Below are positions 33,448 through 44,306 of a DNA stretch of 64,000 nucleotides, piece by piece. Location: the NCBI GenBank assembly GCA_963924555.1, contig OZ004590.1, positions 1,651,001 through 1,715,000 on the forward strand. The letters run 5' to 3'. Origin of the DNA: Crambe crambe. Lineage: Eukaryota; Porifera; Demospongiae; Poecilosclerida; Crambeidae. The notes under the pieces are model-generated. The model was not told the DNA's origin. It saw only the letters and a program-made list of their open reading frames with translations, and did not search any database. Each line of letters begins with the position of its first letter. The first letter of the stretch is position 1. A program made the translations under genes and the position numbers.

Positions 33448-35767
33448 ATGCCTCGGAAGAAAAGATTTACTCATTTCAAGAATGGAGAGAGGAAGAAACA
33501 GGCTGCTAAGAGGGCACAATTAGACATGAACCAATTATACCTGGCAGTAAGGGAAGATATAGATGGATGGGTTGATTTAACTGATCAATCGAAAGGTAGT
33601 ATGTCTTTTCGTTCCAAATCATCCAATGCATATGAGCTCACGATTCATAATGATTTCTCATGGGAGATATGCATTCATGGACGACAAATCAACCACACAA
33701 TGTTGGCACTACCCAAGCTTCTCAACAAAAAAGAATTAATAGTAAATGTTACACACATTCTCAGTAATTCAAAATTATGCCCAGGAAATCCAGACAAGAA
33801 ATTCATTGATATGATCTTGTCCCCAACTTATGAAGGCAAAATAAGAACAAGTGCCGGATCGCTGGTAGCAGAGGTGATTCAAGGGTTCTCTGTTTGGTAT
33901 AACGGTAAAGTATTTAACTCAACAGTTCGAACTACAGATTGTACATTAATTGTGGGTGATGGTAAATGCAATATTTGTCAGAAATTCCGATCAAATTTAA
34001 GATCGATGTATAGTCGATTCTTAAAAAAAAAGGAAACAAAATCTAAATATTGCAACAATCGTTACCTTAGTTCAGCAGAAAAGTTGAAAAAGTTGAAAAA
34101 TCTTCAATCTAAAGCTAGTAATTCAAAATACAATCTCAAGAGGCTAAGAAAGAAAATAAAATAATCGTATGAAAGAAATAGTGTTATTGTGGATCAAGAA
34201 TTACACTCTGACCTCCACAATATAATGGAAGAAAATAAACACAAAATTAATGATACGTATATATCCGAAAGGATCATTTCGCAGGCTATTTTGGGAAGAA
34301 CAATTGAAGGTGGCCAGATTGACGAATTCTCGTCAGATGCGTTGGCACCCGATGATGGTGAGATGGTGCCTCAATCTGAAATTCCTATCCACAGCAGCAT
34401 ATCATGCATTACGAACATCAGGCATGGTCAAGCTTCCATCGGAAAGAACCTTGCGTGATTACACCCATTATATCAAGAGTGCACCAGGATTTTCTGAAGA
34501 AGTTGACCAAATGTTGGAGGAAGAGGCAAAATTATCCGAATTACCTGAGTGGAAGAGACATGTGACATTGGTTTTGGATGAGATGAAGGTGAAGGAAAGC
34601 CTCGTGTACAACAAACATCAGACGAAAGTGATAGGTTTTGTCAACATGGGAGATATTGGTGATCATCTTGATCAATTGGAGAGAGATATTGGTAATGAAA
34701 AAATACCACATGTTGCTACCCATGTACTGACACTAATGATTCGTGGCATTTTTTTCCACCTACATTTCCCATATGCAACTTTTGCAACCACTACAATCAA
34801 AAGTGATTACCTTTTTTTGATAGTATGGGAAGCTATTGAAAGACTTGAAAAATGTGGATTTTAAAGTAATCGTAGTGACTGCTGACGGTGCATCACTGAA
34901 CAGAAAATTCTTTCGCATGCACCAGAGTGACAAAGATGATGGCTTGTGTTATAAAACCAAGAATCCATATGCCTCCGATGAGAGATATGTTTATTTCATG
35001 TCTGATGTACCTCACTTGCTCAAAACGACAAGAAATTGCTGGTCTCACTCTTCAGGCCATGGCAATACACGCAACCTGTGGGTAAGAAAGCAGTTAGCAA
35101 TATAGTGCAAGTAAATCACATGCATAATTTTTAGATCAATGGAAAGGAAATCAGTTGGCAACACCTGTGTAAGCTGTATCATGCAAAGATTGCAATGGGG
35201 AACAGATCACATGGCCTATATCTATTGCCAAAGCTGTCACTAGAGCATATCAAACTCACGTCATACTCAAGGATGCGGGTGGATCTTGCTGTGCAGGTAT
35301 AAGCTACAAATGTTTAAATAGGGTGTAGAATACAATGAGTGAATTCTAATTGTAGGTATTGAGTGAGAGTGTTGGGAATGCACTTAAATTCTATGGTGAT
35401 CCAAAGACATCTGAGACTGAGCGCTTTGTGCGCATATTTGACAAATTATTTGATTGTTTAAATGGTCGGAACAAACTGGAGTACATCAAGAGGAGGAAAC
35501 CAAATTTAAAACCTTATACTGACACTTCAGACGAGAGATTTAAGGTACTGTACTGCAATTTAATATTGTAATTAATGGATGGCAAAGTGGTATTTTTGTA
35601 GTGGCTCAAGGAGGATTTTCTGGACTACTTGAAGGAATGGGAAGATAGCATTGAGTCTAATTCTGAAGTATCAGATGGTTACAAAGCAACTATGTGTCTC
35701 AGCACAGAAACTCTAGAAGGCCTACGAATAACAGGTACATTTTGCAGATAGCATGCATGCATACACA

Positions 35768-35836
<69 letters not shown>

Positions 35837-36163
35837 AAATCATTCGTTGAAGTATCTAAATATCTGCTCTCTCTTCCTGGATATCCAGAGAAGTATATTC
35901 TCAGTGAATGTTTTTCACAAGACCCCTTAGAGAATTTCTTTGGCCAAGTTCGTGGAAGAGGTGGCCGCTCTGAAAATCCATCTGTACAGGCATGCCTTGA
36001 GTCTACTCAATCTCTAAGAGTACAAGGATCTGTTTCTCTGCTACCTGTTAGAGGTAATAGTAGTCGGAAAAGACGGCTCTTGCACAAGGAGGTGATTGAT
36101 GATACACCTCTTCCAAAGAGACGAAGACAAGCAAAAAAGTTGAATAATCAAGATAATGAATGA
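33448..36163 (+). pseudogene. P-element-superfamily transposase gene (decayed)
   Basis: It catalyses cut-and-paste DNA transposition in the nucleus when intact. Family marks in order: FWEEQLKVARLTNSRQMRWHP, SERTLRDYTHY, VLDEMKVKESLVY (first catalytic Asp region), VVTADGASLNRKFF, FMSDVPHLLKTTRNCW, YSRMRVDLAVQVLSESV and DPLENFFGQVRGRGG, all typical of P transposases. Four short introns fit phase: 35082-35134, 35297-35355, 35545-35601 and 35735-35834 (the last holding CT and AC microsatellites). The N-terminal 238 codons (33448-34164) have no THAP finger; instead they hold SSNAYELTIHNDFSWEICIHG, KLCPGNPDKKF and DGKCNICQKFRSNLRSMY. A stop at 34162-34164 and frame changes near 34250 and 34860 mean this copy is not functional as it stands. 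Confidence 0.8.
35779..35833. repeat. CT then AC dinucleotide microsatellite
   Basis: A run of CT repeats is followed directly by AC repeats, inside the last intron of the P-type transposase gene and ending at its acceptor. The two ORFs reading it as Leu/Ser and Thr/His runs are artefacts. Confidence 0.9.
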
Positions 36164-36193
36164 CTGATATAGCTAGCTACAATACATATTTTG

Positions 36194-37153
36194 TTAATCA
36201 TCACTGGAGTCCAAGTCTGTTGATCCTTTCTTGGACTTTTTTTTGGCTAATTCCTTTCTCAATGCTTTTTTCTTACTTACTTGCTTTGCTTTAATATCCT
36301 TATATTCTTGTAACCAAGAAGATGTTATGGTGAATCCTCTAAGAGTGACCCACTTTTCCACTATTGTGCGCAAAAGATTATCAGAATACTTGGAATCGAT
36401 GTTTATGGAAAGCATTGACCAGAGAAAATTGACATCTTCATCATCCATGATGAGGGTGAAAAGTTGCTCCTTTGACATGGTTCCACCTTTTAGATGATGA
36501 GGAAGACACTCTTGTACTTTAAGCTCAAGAGCACGAAAAAAGAGGAAACAGCTGTCATTGATTTCAAATAGGCCACCTCGGTTTATAGTACTTATCCAAA
36601 TTTTAGTATATTCATAAAAATTACTTCCATCACCCTCAACTGACATGTTAGCGAGGCATTCTACAAACTGCCTGGCTTTGTTGGTATGTTCCTGTTCGTA
36701 AATTTTCTTCAATCGCATTGTGACAAATCCACTTGCATATCTAATAGCATTTTCTTCTTCCGAAGACATATGCACTGATAATGGTCTTGATGACATAGCC
36801 GATGATGCATGATTAGTGGAAAAATGTTCAGTTAGGATTTCATTAAAAATTAGTCTGTTAATTGATTGAAGTAACACTGGAGTGCTTGTAATTTCAAGCT
36901 CAGCTAAGCTTTTGTTCCATATTTCAGGTAGCGTGTTCAGTCTGAGCTGATGAAATTTTTTTATAGCCCTTTCTCTTGCATGTGCCATACTTACTCTTCC
37001 CAACTCCATTATACATGTCTTGATAGCAGAAATTAATTCACAAAATAATTTGTCCACAACTTTTTTGTTGCTACTTGCAATTAAAAGGGACATTATTTCA
37101 TTCTTCCCAGCTGCTTTAATGACCCTTTCAATCATTGGGGTACTGGCTGCCAT
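36194..37153 (-). CDS. Accessory protein of the P-like transposon, unknown function
   Basis: An intact 319-codon frame from ATG at 37153, convergent with the transposase and inside the same TIRs. The protein is helical and charged: RERAIKKFHQLRLNTLPEIW, then SSEEENAIRYASGFVTMRLKK, LFEINDSCFLFFRALELK, EKWVTLRGFTITSSWLQEY, and a Lys/Ser/Asp tail (KKKSKKGSTDLDSSDD). There is no signal peptide, membrane helix or zinc motif. I recognise no domain. A decayed relative lies in element 1 (29794-30700), so the gene seems to be a regular part of this transposon family. It could be a regulator or co-factor of the transposase, a repressor, or a DNA-binding protein; the sequence does not decide. It is uninterrupted while the partner transposase is broken. 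Confidence 0.7.
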   Translation of the reverse strand: MAASTPMIERVIKAAGKNEIMSLLIASSNKKVVDKLFCELISAIKTCIMELGRVSMAHARERAIKKFHQLRLNTLPEIWNKSLAELEITSTPVLLQSINRLIFNEILTEHFSTNHASSAMSSRPLSVHMSSEEENAIRYASGFVTMRLKKIYEQEHTNKARQFVECLANMSVEGDGSNFYEYTKIWISTINRGGLFEINDSCFLFFRALELKVQECLPHHLKGGTMSKEQLFTLIMDDEDVNFLWSMLSINIDSKYSDNLLRTIVEKWVTLRGFTITSSWLQEYKDIKAKQVSKKKALRKELAKKKSKKGSTDLDSSDD

Positions 37154-37652
37154 GATCTATAAGATTAAATTATTTACTATTAGGTACCTAGCTTGTATTG
37201 CATTCTAATTTTAGCACAATATCTAGCTAGCTAGAAATAATAATAATAAGCTCAGAGGTTTGGAAAGAATGTAACCCTTGTATTGCACTAATTCAATCAT
37301 ACAGCAAATTTAAACGTACATAGATACATGTGTTTGAAACCCAACAAGACTCTCAAAAACGCTGACAGTATAAAAACCACAGTCCTTGAACATACCTTGA
37401 ACAAGTCAGGCGGTTACTTAGCTATTAGGCTAATTATAGCTAGCCTATAGCTATCATGCTATCATACCTACTGTACACAGGGACTTTAGCATCCACGAAT
37501 CCAGTTCTCTAGCTTGCTGCAAGTCCTGCTGCCGGTCCCGCGCCTTACGCGCCATTGGTTATACGGTGAGTAGGGGGTTAATTTCCTGCACTACCGAGTT
37601 AATAGCGAAACGCGCCTAATTAATTTCAGAAGTATTACGTTTCCAATCCCGG

Positions 37653-38098
37653 TGTCATAAAGTTTTGGGGACCCCATAGTTCTAGGGACCCCCTGTCCCT
37701 AAATCTACCGTAGATATGGGGACCCCCTCAGAGATATAGGGACCCCCAGTCCTCGAGCTTTATATCTCTACATAGCTGACAAAACAAAAGTGAGGAAATA
37801 TTCAGTTCAAGCTGGGTAAGTTAGCCTATCTGTAGCTAGTACTTATTTTACTGTTTTAGGGTTGAATAATAGCTATGAGGAAGTGGGCTATTCAGTTTGA
37901 GGCTGTCATCCATATGGACCACACAGTTTAATATTAAAATACAAAATTACATTATCCTAGCTTGCATTAATTTTTATCCATATTAATTATTTTTAATCAC
38001 TAGCTACTACAACTACTACTATTATATTGTTTAGTTTCATAATGTTTATTTTATTTTAATGATAATGATAATAATAATAATAATGATAATAAATAATA

Positions 38099-38180
<82 letters not shown>

Positions 38181-39214
38181 GGTCAGATTCCTCTACCACA
38201 CTTTCAGCAAAAATCCAACATAGATTTAACGACCTCCAATAGCTATATCTGTAGATTCAATGATAAAATATCTGTACTGGCATCCACTAAAAATTTGACA
38301 CCACTAAATTACCTCATCTGTGACCCCATCCCCAAATGTATGAATCTATTATAGCTAGCTAAGTAGCTACAGTACCCTATCTGTAGATATGGGGACCCCA
38401 TCCCCAAATGTAACTCATCCAGATATACCGTAGGTACCATTTTTCTATCTGTAGATATGGGGACCCCATCCCCAAATGTATGCTTATCATAAAAGATACC
38501 TCATCCAGATATACTGTATGTACCATTCTCCATCTGTAGATATGGGGACCCCATATGTTTATCAATAAAGATACCTCATCCAGATATACCGTAGGTACCA
38601 TTCTCCATCTGTAGATATGGGGACTCCATCCCCAAATGTATGTTGATCAAAGGATATCTCATCCACGAATCTTCATAGATAATTATAGGAACCTTTTTAG
38701 ATGGTCTACTTCACTTGTATCATCTTTTTCCTACTCACGAGGTGGTCTCTCATCTGCAACCTGCTCCTTCGTAATGCTGGCCAAGGATTGCTTGCTTGAA
38801 AACCTCTGTTTACCTCTCTGTCTCAGTTTGCGACAGTGAGGCACCCTCAGACATCTTGCCCCAAATTGAAACAGCTATAGCCTATTATTGTGGTTTATAT
38901 TACGTATACCTACAAGCATGCTATATGAATATAAAGGGGAACAGCTTAGTTCCCAGACTGATTTTTTCTCCCCGAGCTTGCTATTAGCAATACTATTGCT
39001 ACTTGGCCAGATCTGGCTACTTGGCTGGGGTCCCCATATCTACGCAGGGGTCCCCATATCTACCGTAGATATGGGGACGGAGGTTCCCATTTCTACGTAG
39101 ATTTAGGGATGGGGATCCCCATATCTACGTCGATGTGGGGACGGGGATCCCCATATCTACGTAGATTTGGGGACGGGGGTCCCTGAAATAGGGGGTCCCC
39201 AAAACATTATGACA
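37653..39214. mobile_element. TIR element with internal minisatellite, CCGG target duplication
   Basis: It begins TGTCATAAAGTTTTGGGGAC and ends with the inverse, one mismatch (CCCCAAAACATTATGACA). CCGG at 37649-37652 and 39215-39218 is a 4-bp target duplication that exactly splits the right TIR of element 2. Inside are GGGGACCCC words, four to five direct units around 38380-38640 (TAGATATGGGGACCCC, CATCCAGATATACCGTAGG), an AAT microsatellite (38056-38180), and TCTACGTAGAT palindromes near the right end. No credible gene. Confidence 0.8.
38056..38180. repeat. AAT trinucleotide microsatellite
   Basis: Nearly uninterrupted AAT/ATA units with a few GAT variants at the start, inside the TGTCATAA-ended element. 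Confidence 0.9.
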
Positions 39215-39258
39215 CCGGTACGGCTCATATATCTATGGTCTAATTATCTAAGATTTGA

Positions 39259-40716
39259 CGAATGGTATATTACCGCCCGGGATTGAAAACGGAACCAATT
39301 CCACGGGCAATCCGTGTTATGAAGTCAACGCGCGCGCGCTTAAATCTAATAATTATTACAGAACATACAGTGATAATGTGCAATACATACAGTGCATGCT
39401 ACTAGTGATGTGATGGACTCTTCTTCCTCTCCTTATTCATCAGTCGAGGAGGCTACTACACAATAATTATACTACACTATATAATAATTACTTTCTGGCT
39501 CAGATAGATTTGCAAGCACAAGTAAGTGATCACAAAAATTGATGCAGAGTTGCTAATAATATAATATTATACCATCAAAATTGTCAATGAACTTCAATGC
39601 CAAGATGCAGTCATCAGAGTTACCAACACAATTTTGCTTTAATCAATCCGGCACAGTTTAATACTAGAGAGACACAGGAGCTGCAATGCCGGAACAATTT
39701 TTAGGGTCGTGTTGCGATCTATAAATGATATCGACACTATTGATCATTTAATACTGGCATGAACTGTGGAGTGACCAGGATATCTGGAATGGAGTGCAGC
39801 AGTGGAGGCTACATGACCATTACTTTCTTGTACATAGCCGATGCTTCCTTCCTCCCATGAGTGCTCTAAATAATTGGTTTATATTTTCACCATTAATGCA
39901 GTAACATGCATCTAATGCCACTCATTCTATAAAAGAAGGATGACTCTACTCACAAAACTAGATAATTAGCACAAACCTAAGTTATGAAGACTACCATTCC
40001 CCCGACAAATTTTCTTCTAGTTTTCTATATCGCTAAAGTGTGGAATTTAGCTGAAATTGTGGATGCAAATTATAAATACTAACCGCCGCTTGCAGTTTCC
40101 CTGTGAAAGAGCAGCCACACGCCTCCTAGCGGACCGCTGCAGCCCGTTGCTACCCACGTAACTACCGTAATCGTATAAATTTTCGATGGGGTTTTATTTT
40201 CGTTTTTTTCGTAGTCGATCAGAATCCTCGAAAATAATAAACGAAGTCTTAGTACTATGACGTCATATATGACGACGATGCGCATGCGTGTGTGATATCG
40301 ATAGCAGCTGGAAAACAGATAGTCGAGAGTATCATGCTTCATTACCGCCGTTACCTGTCTCTCTTGCTTCTACAACGAAGCGTCTCGCCTTCCATAGCAG
40401 TCTAGATTTTAGTTTGGCCGTCGCCAGCCCAGCTTTTCTTGCATGTCACTCGGCCCCAGCAGCAGGCAATGATATAGCTATTAATATACGCGCATGTGCT
40501 TGCTACGTACGTACGTACGAAAATTAGACCTGCGGAAATTTTTTATTATAGGAACAATCCGGAAATCACGAAATTTTAAACCTCCGAAAATTTATACGAT
40601 TACGGTAGGTAAGTTTCTTGGTCGCAAACCATAACACGGAGTGCCCGCGGAATTTTCAATTAGCGTATAGCCTATGCTACCGTTTCCAATCCCGGGGCGG
40701 TAATATACTATCTATG
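39259..40716. mobile_element. Nested TIR element 4
   Basis: The right end reads CGTTTCCAATCCC then GGGGCGGTAATATAC and TATCTATG (to 40716). The left end has the inverse with some decay: GGTATATTACCGCCC and GGGATTGAAAACG from about 39260. It abuts the right duplication of element 1, so element 1 seems to have inserted at its left edge. The interior holds a MITE (40163-40607) and no supported gene. Confidence 0.65.
40163..40607. mobile_element. TA-flanked MITE with TACCGTAATCGTATAAA termini
   Basis: TACCGTAATCGTATAAATTT on the left is matched by the inverse on the right (AAATTTATACGATTACGGTA). It shares the leading TACCGTA with the MITE at 7507-7995. It is inserted in element 4. The frames 40079-40342 and 40288-40527 cross it and are not credited. 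Confidence 0.75.
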
Positions 40717-40958
40717 GGTAAGGGTCGCTAAACATAAAGGAATGAGTGATGCATGGCTATCTTGCTAGATTGTCAGGTAGTTATGAGTCTTATGATATCA
40801 TGGGCATGGGAGGGATGACATAGCTAAATGTTGAATAAGCACTAGCTGCTAGGACAGAGACCCATGGAAGCATTGCATTTTCACACAATAAAAGTGATCA
40901 TGAGTATTGACACCTACACATAATTAGAAGTTCAATAATAAAATAGCTAGCTAGCTAG

Positions 40959-43900
40959 CTACTGCAGTGAGTATGCAACATTCTCATCCATCTGGATTAC
41001 AGGTGTGGTTTTATGCAGACTAACATCTTCATACACCGGCATTGCCATTTCACATGGTCCTTCTTCAGCCCTGGGGCACTTCTTAATTTTATACATGTAA
41101 ATGTGGTGGAAAATCACACCAACAACACAACCAATCACTAAACCAAAGATGAAAACGACTGCTGAAGCCAAAGCGATCTGAAATACTGTGGATGTACTGT
41201 GACCTATCAAAATGATGTGAGGGTAAGACAAAGCCTCAATTACTAAGCATGGAAAAAAAGGTTAGATCTGTACTGCAAAAACGAAATTGTTATTTTAACT
41301 AACTGCTTAGTTAGGCAAGATTAATCATTTTGAAATCTGTCAAAATGACACTATATTTTTGGTGAATAGCTATAACAAAATTGTTGGGTTATTTCAATGA
41401 TGATTATCTAGTCTTACCTAACAGGTAGCCATGTTTATCAAAATAACAATTCTGTTTTTGCAGTGTGCATACACTCTCAAACTGCGATTTTATTATAAAC
41501 AAGATTTAGTAGCACAAAAACTAAATAAAAATGTTAAGTGGGGATGAGCTGGATTACATGACTGTGTATTATAACTATCAAACCAAGCTGTATGGCCCAA
41601 AAATCTAGCTGAACTATGTATTTTGACTGTAGCCATATAGCTAGCTATGCCGCAGTCAGAAATGTATCAAATTGTGGAGGAATGAGAGCTAGGGCATTGG
41701 TATACAATGTTTTGCCTTGCTGGGAATAGTGATAGCAAGAATTCTGTCTATAATTATAGCATAAAATATAAACATAAGTTTTAGCTATATCACAATGTAT
41801 CACATTGTGATAGCTATCACATGTAGCTATTCTACTCAACTAACATGTATTCTACTTACATGTGATAGCTATAGCTATAGCTATGTAGCTATCACATGTA
41901 TTCTACTCACTGGTAATACGGAATATGTGAAAATAAAAAAAATTCCTCAGCCACAGTGATAGCAGCAAGAAAACAGAAAGATCCACTATATATATGTGTG
42001 CTGACATTTCAATATCTATATACAAGCTATTACGTATCACATATCTATTATAATCATAGACTAGCTAGTAGGGTAATAGTATTATTGGATGATTTCATGT
42101 GTATATACTAGCTATATCACATAAGATCATTGAGGGGTGTGCAGGCCCAACATTATTCAAATCACCACACAGACAACATAGCTAGTGCCTCAGCACACAC
42201 ATAAAGCACAATAGTTTAAAATCTTATACACAGCTTAATAGTTGCTCTACTGGCTAAGAATGGAATGTTAAAGAAGTGGATGCTTGCATTACATTACAGA
42301 TAATGAGCAGGAGATCACTGATCACCTGGAGGGGTTGATTGATAACCTGACTTGTATCATTGCAATTGGAACATCCATTGGAACATCTTCTTAAATGTAA
42401 AGCATATTATAAAGTTATGCAGAGGTTATATGCAGTAGGTGGGGCCAATTAGATATCTGAATAAATGTATTGACTCAGAGGGTGCAAAGCAGTGCAGGCA
42501 TAATGAATGTAGAGAAACTTATGCTTAGTTTTACTGATAACATAACAACTCTCTCACGCATAGCTAATTATAATCATAGCAAAGCGAAGCATGAATAACT
42601 GAAAATCCAGAACTTTTCTATGGGCATTCAATTGGCCCCACTTATCACATAACCTCTATTGGTCCAGGATTTGTCAAACTCTCCAGGAAGTTGATCGACT
42701 TCATCCTACTGGTTTGATGTACTGTATAGTGGGTTATCTTTGATGAGGTATAGCAAAAGGATACTGGCTGTTTGATGAGCAAAGTCAAAAAGCTATCACA
42801 CGACAAGGCGAAAAATAAAATAGGAATGGCTGTGCATGAGTAGGGTTCAAAAAAGTTCATATGTAAGAGAGTTATTAAGTTCCATAATCATACCCATGCA
42901 CATTACCCAACTACTTAAGCTACTTTGCTCCCAGGGAAGTGTTAATATGACTATAAACATGTCAAGCTAACTGTAAAACTTAAAAAACTTACTCCTTACT
43001 GTAGTATCAGCATCATTATCAACTGTAGTAGTAATGATTTCAACTGTTGTTATACCTTCCTCCTCCACACAAGCTGGATTAGATGCTGAGTAAATTTAGA
43101 TGAGATTTAATAAAACATCCAACTCTCAGTGTAAACTACCATTGAATAGGTTTGTGTTCTTTGTCCCATTGCCAGCAGGATTCACTGGAGTGATAGTGTA
43201 GACAGTGCATAGGTCTGTATCCAGTGGAATAGTGACACTTGTAGTATTAATGCCACATTGAGAATATAATGTATTGTCGAGAGAGTCCATCACATCCACA
43301 CAGTAAGTGATGTCAGGGTCTACATTAGTGAGGTCAAGTGTGAAAGGAGCCTCCCATATGATGGTGACTGACTGATCCTGAATAGAGACACTAGTGATGT
43401 TGACTCTCCCCAAAGTACCTGGAATTCCAAATCAATCTCACTTTAATAGAATGTAGTGGTTCCTAACTACATAGCTATAGCTGTGTCATCTATTAAGACA
43501 TTATTTCATTTTGTTGCCACATTGCCATGAAATAATAGAACCCAGCTATTGAAATTTAGCTGATATTATTCATAGCTAACAGCATAAGAGTAGGTCATAG
43601 GTCAAAAATGGACCTGTCTGCCTGGCTTCATAGAGACTTTACATTATGAGTGGAAAAAAGCGACACTTGCAAGAGTCAATTGTGCATCCATAGCTAACTC
43701 TGAAAATATAAAAACCAAAAAACTTCTTATTAGCTATCAATATCAAGCTATGTGTTGTGAAAATTAGGTCCCAGCTATAATGTATAGCTAAGGTCTATAT
43801 AGGGTTTTAGAGTGACCTAACTGTGGTAGAGAAGATAGTCTCAGATGCTCATTTTATTGGGAACTATAACTCTGTTCACTCCTTATAATCATGCATGCAG

Positions 43901-44306
43901 TCAGCTACCTTGAACAGAAAGCTGAGCATTAGGTGATGATATTGTGCCTGATGATGATGTACTGAGCCTACACTGTATAGTACTGGAATTCAAGTCTGTG
44001 GACACATTAGCAATTGTTAATCCTCCAATTCTCCCCAAAAATTGCGATGATACTCCACTGAGATTCAATTCCTCCAGTCGAGAGCTATTTAAGAGCCAGG
44101 TTACTCCTGTGGGATTCGACCCTCCAGAAGTGAAACAGGTAAAAGCGGCTGTAGAACCAACAGGTACCACATTCAGAGATGGAGCTAGCGTTGCCATAGC
44201 TGTATAACATTAAAATTAGCTATAGTTAGTGATAGAACTATAATTATATATTATTACCTTGACTGTAGACACCATTGCAATTCATCAGAATATTCATGAG
44301 TATTAT
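40959..44306 (-). CDS. Receptor B: Ig + FN3 + transmembrane, YEDV-type tail
   Basis: Exons in transcript order: 44258-44306, 43909-44199, 43140-43418, 42993-43085 and 40959-41203, all in phase. From the first ATG (44297) the product is 315 residues; an upstream signal-peptide exon is likely because an acceptor precedes this exon. The Ig exon differs from receptor A by about one residue, and FN3 by a few. The transmembrane helix (about 244-266, ALASAVVFIFGLVIGCVVGV) and the tail are unrelated to A. The tail has CPRAEEGPCEMA, PVYEDVSLHK (Tyr292) and ends ENVAYSLQ (Tyr312), two SH2- or sorting-type tyrosine sites. It probably sits in the plasma membrane. Ligand and pathway are unknown. Confidence 0.75.
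41271..41465. mobile_element. MITE in receptor B last intron
   Basis: TACTGCAAAAACGAAATTG on the left and CAATTCTGTTTTTGCAGTG on the right are inverted, and GCTTAGTTAGG pairs with CCTAACAGGTAGC further in. It is 195 bp with no gene. Confidence 0.65.
42815..42905. repeat. Decayed E1 palindrome arm
   Basis: AATGGCTGTGCATGAG, TTCAAAAAAGTTCA and AAGAGAGTTATTAAGTTC follow the E1 arm with clear divergence. No second arm is present. It lies in the last intron of receptor B. Confidence 0.45.

Larger units (their letters stand above)
31596..39237. mobile_element. Nested TIR element 2, two-gene P-superfamily transposon
   Basis: The left TIR (ATAGATATATGAGCCGTAC then CGGGATTGGAAACG) is inverted at the right end, where it is interrupted by the 37653-39214 insertion and resumes at 39219-39237. 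GTCTAAT at 31589-31595 and 39238-39244 is the target duplication, lying inside element 1's right TIR. Without its two insertions (31665-32773 and 37653-39214) the element is about 5 kb. It carries a P-type transposase gene on plus and a second gene on minus, tail to tail with 30 bp between stops. Confidence 0.8.
29432..39252. mobile_element. Nested TIR element 1 (outer), P-like family
   Basis: The left end CTTAGATAATTAGACTACG at 29432 runs to CAGGATTGGAAAC. The right end is the inverse at 31570-31595, continued at 39238-39252, because element 2 is inserted inside this right TIR. ATTTGAC at 29425-29431 and at 39253-39259 is a perfect 7-bp target duplication (8 bp, GATTTGAC, if the edge is moved by one base). 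Element 1 without its insertions is about 2.2 kb. It holds a decayed copy of the accessory gene on the plus strand and possibly the start of a transposase gene on the minus strand. Confidence 0.8.

Noticed and set aside
35694-36163. Frames with Leu/Ser and Thr/His runs
   Set aside because: They read the CT/AC microsatellite of a transposase intron; only the part from 35835 is transposase coding.
38377-38640. CRISPR-like or coding repeat array
   Set aside because: Direct units around GGGGACCCC have irregular spacing and no unique spacers of even length; they are internal repeats of a TIR element in a eukaryotic setting.
40079-40527. Frames on both strands in element 4
   Set aside because: They cross MITE ends and lack any family similarity or splice support.
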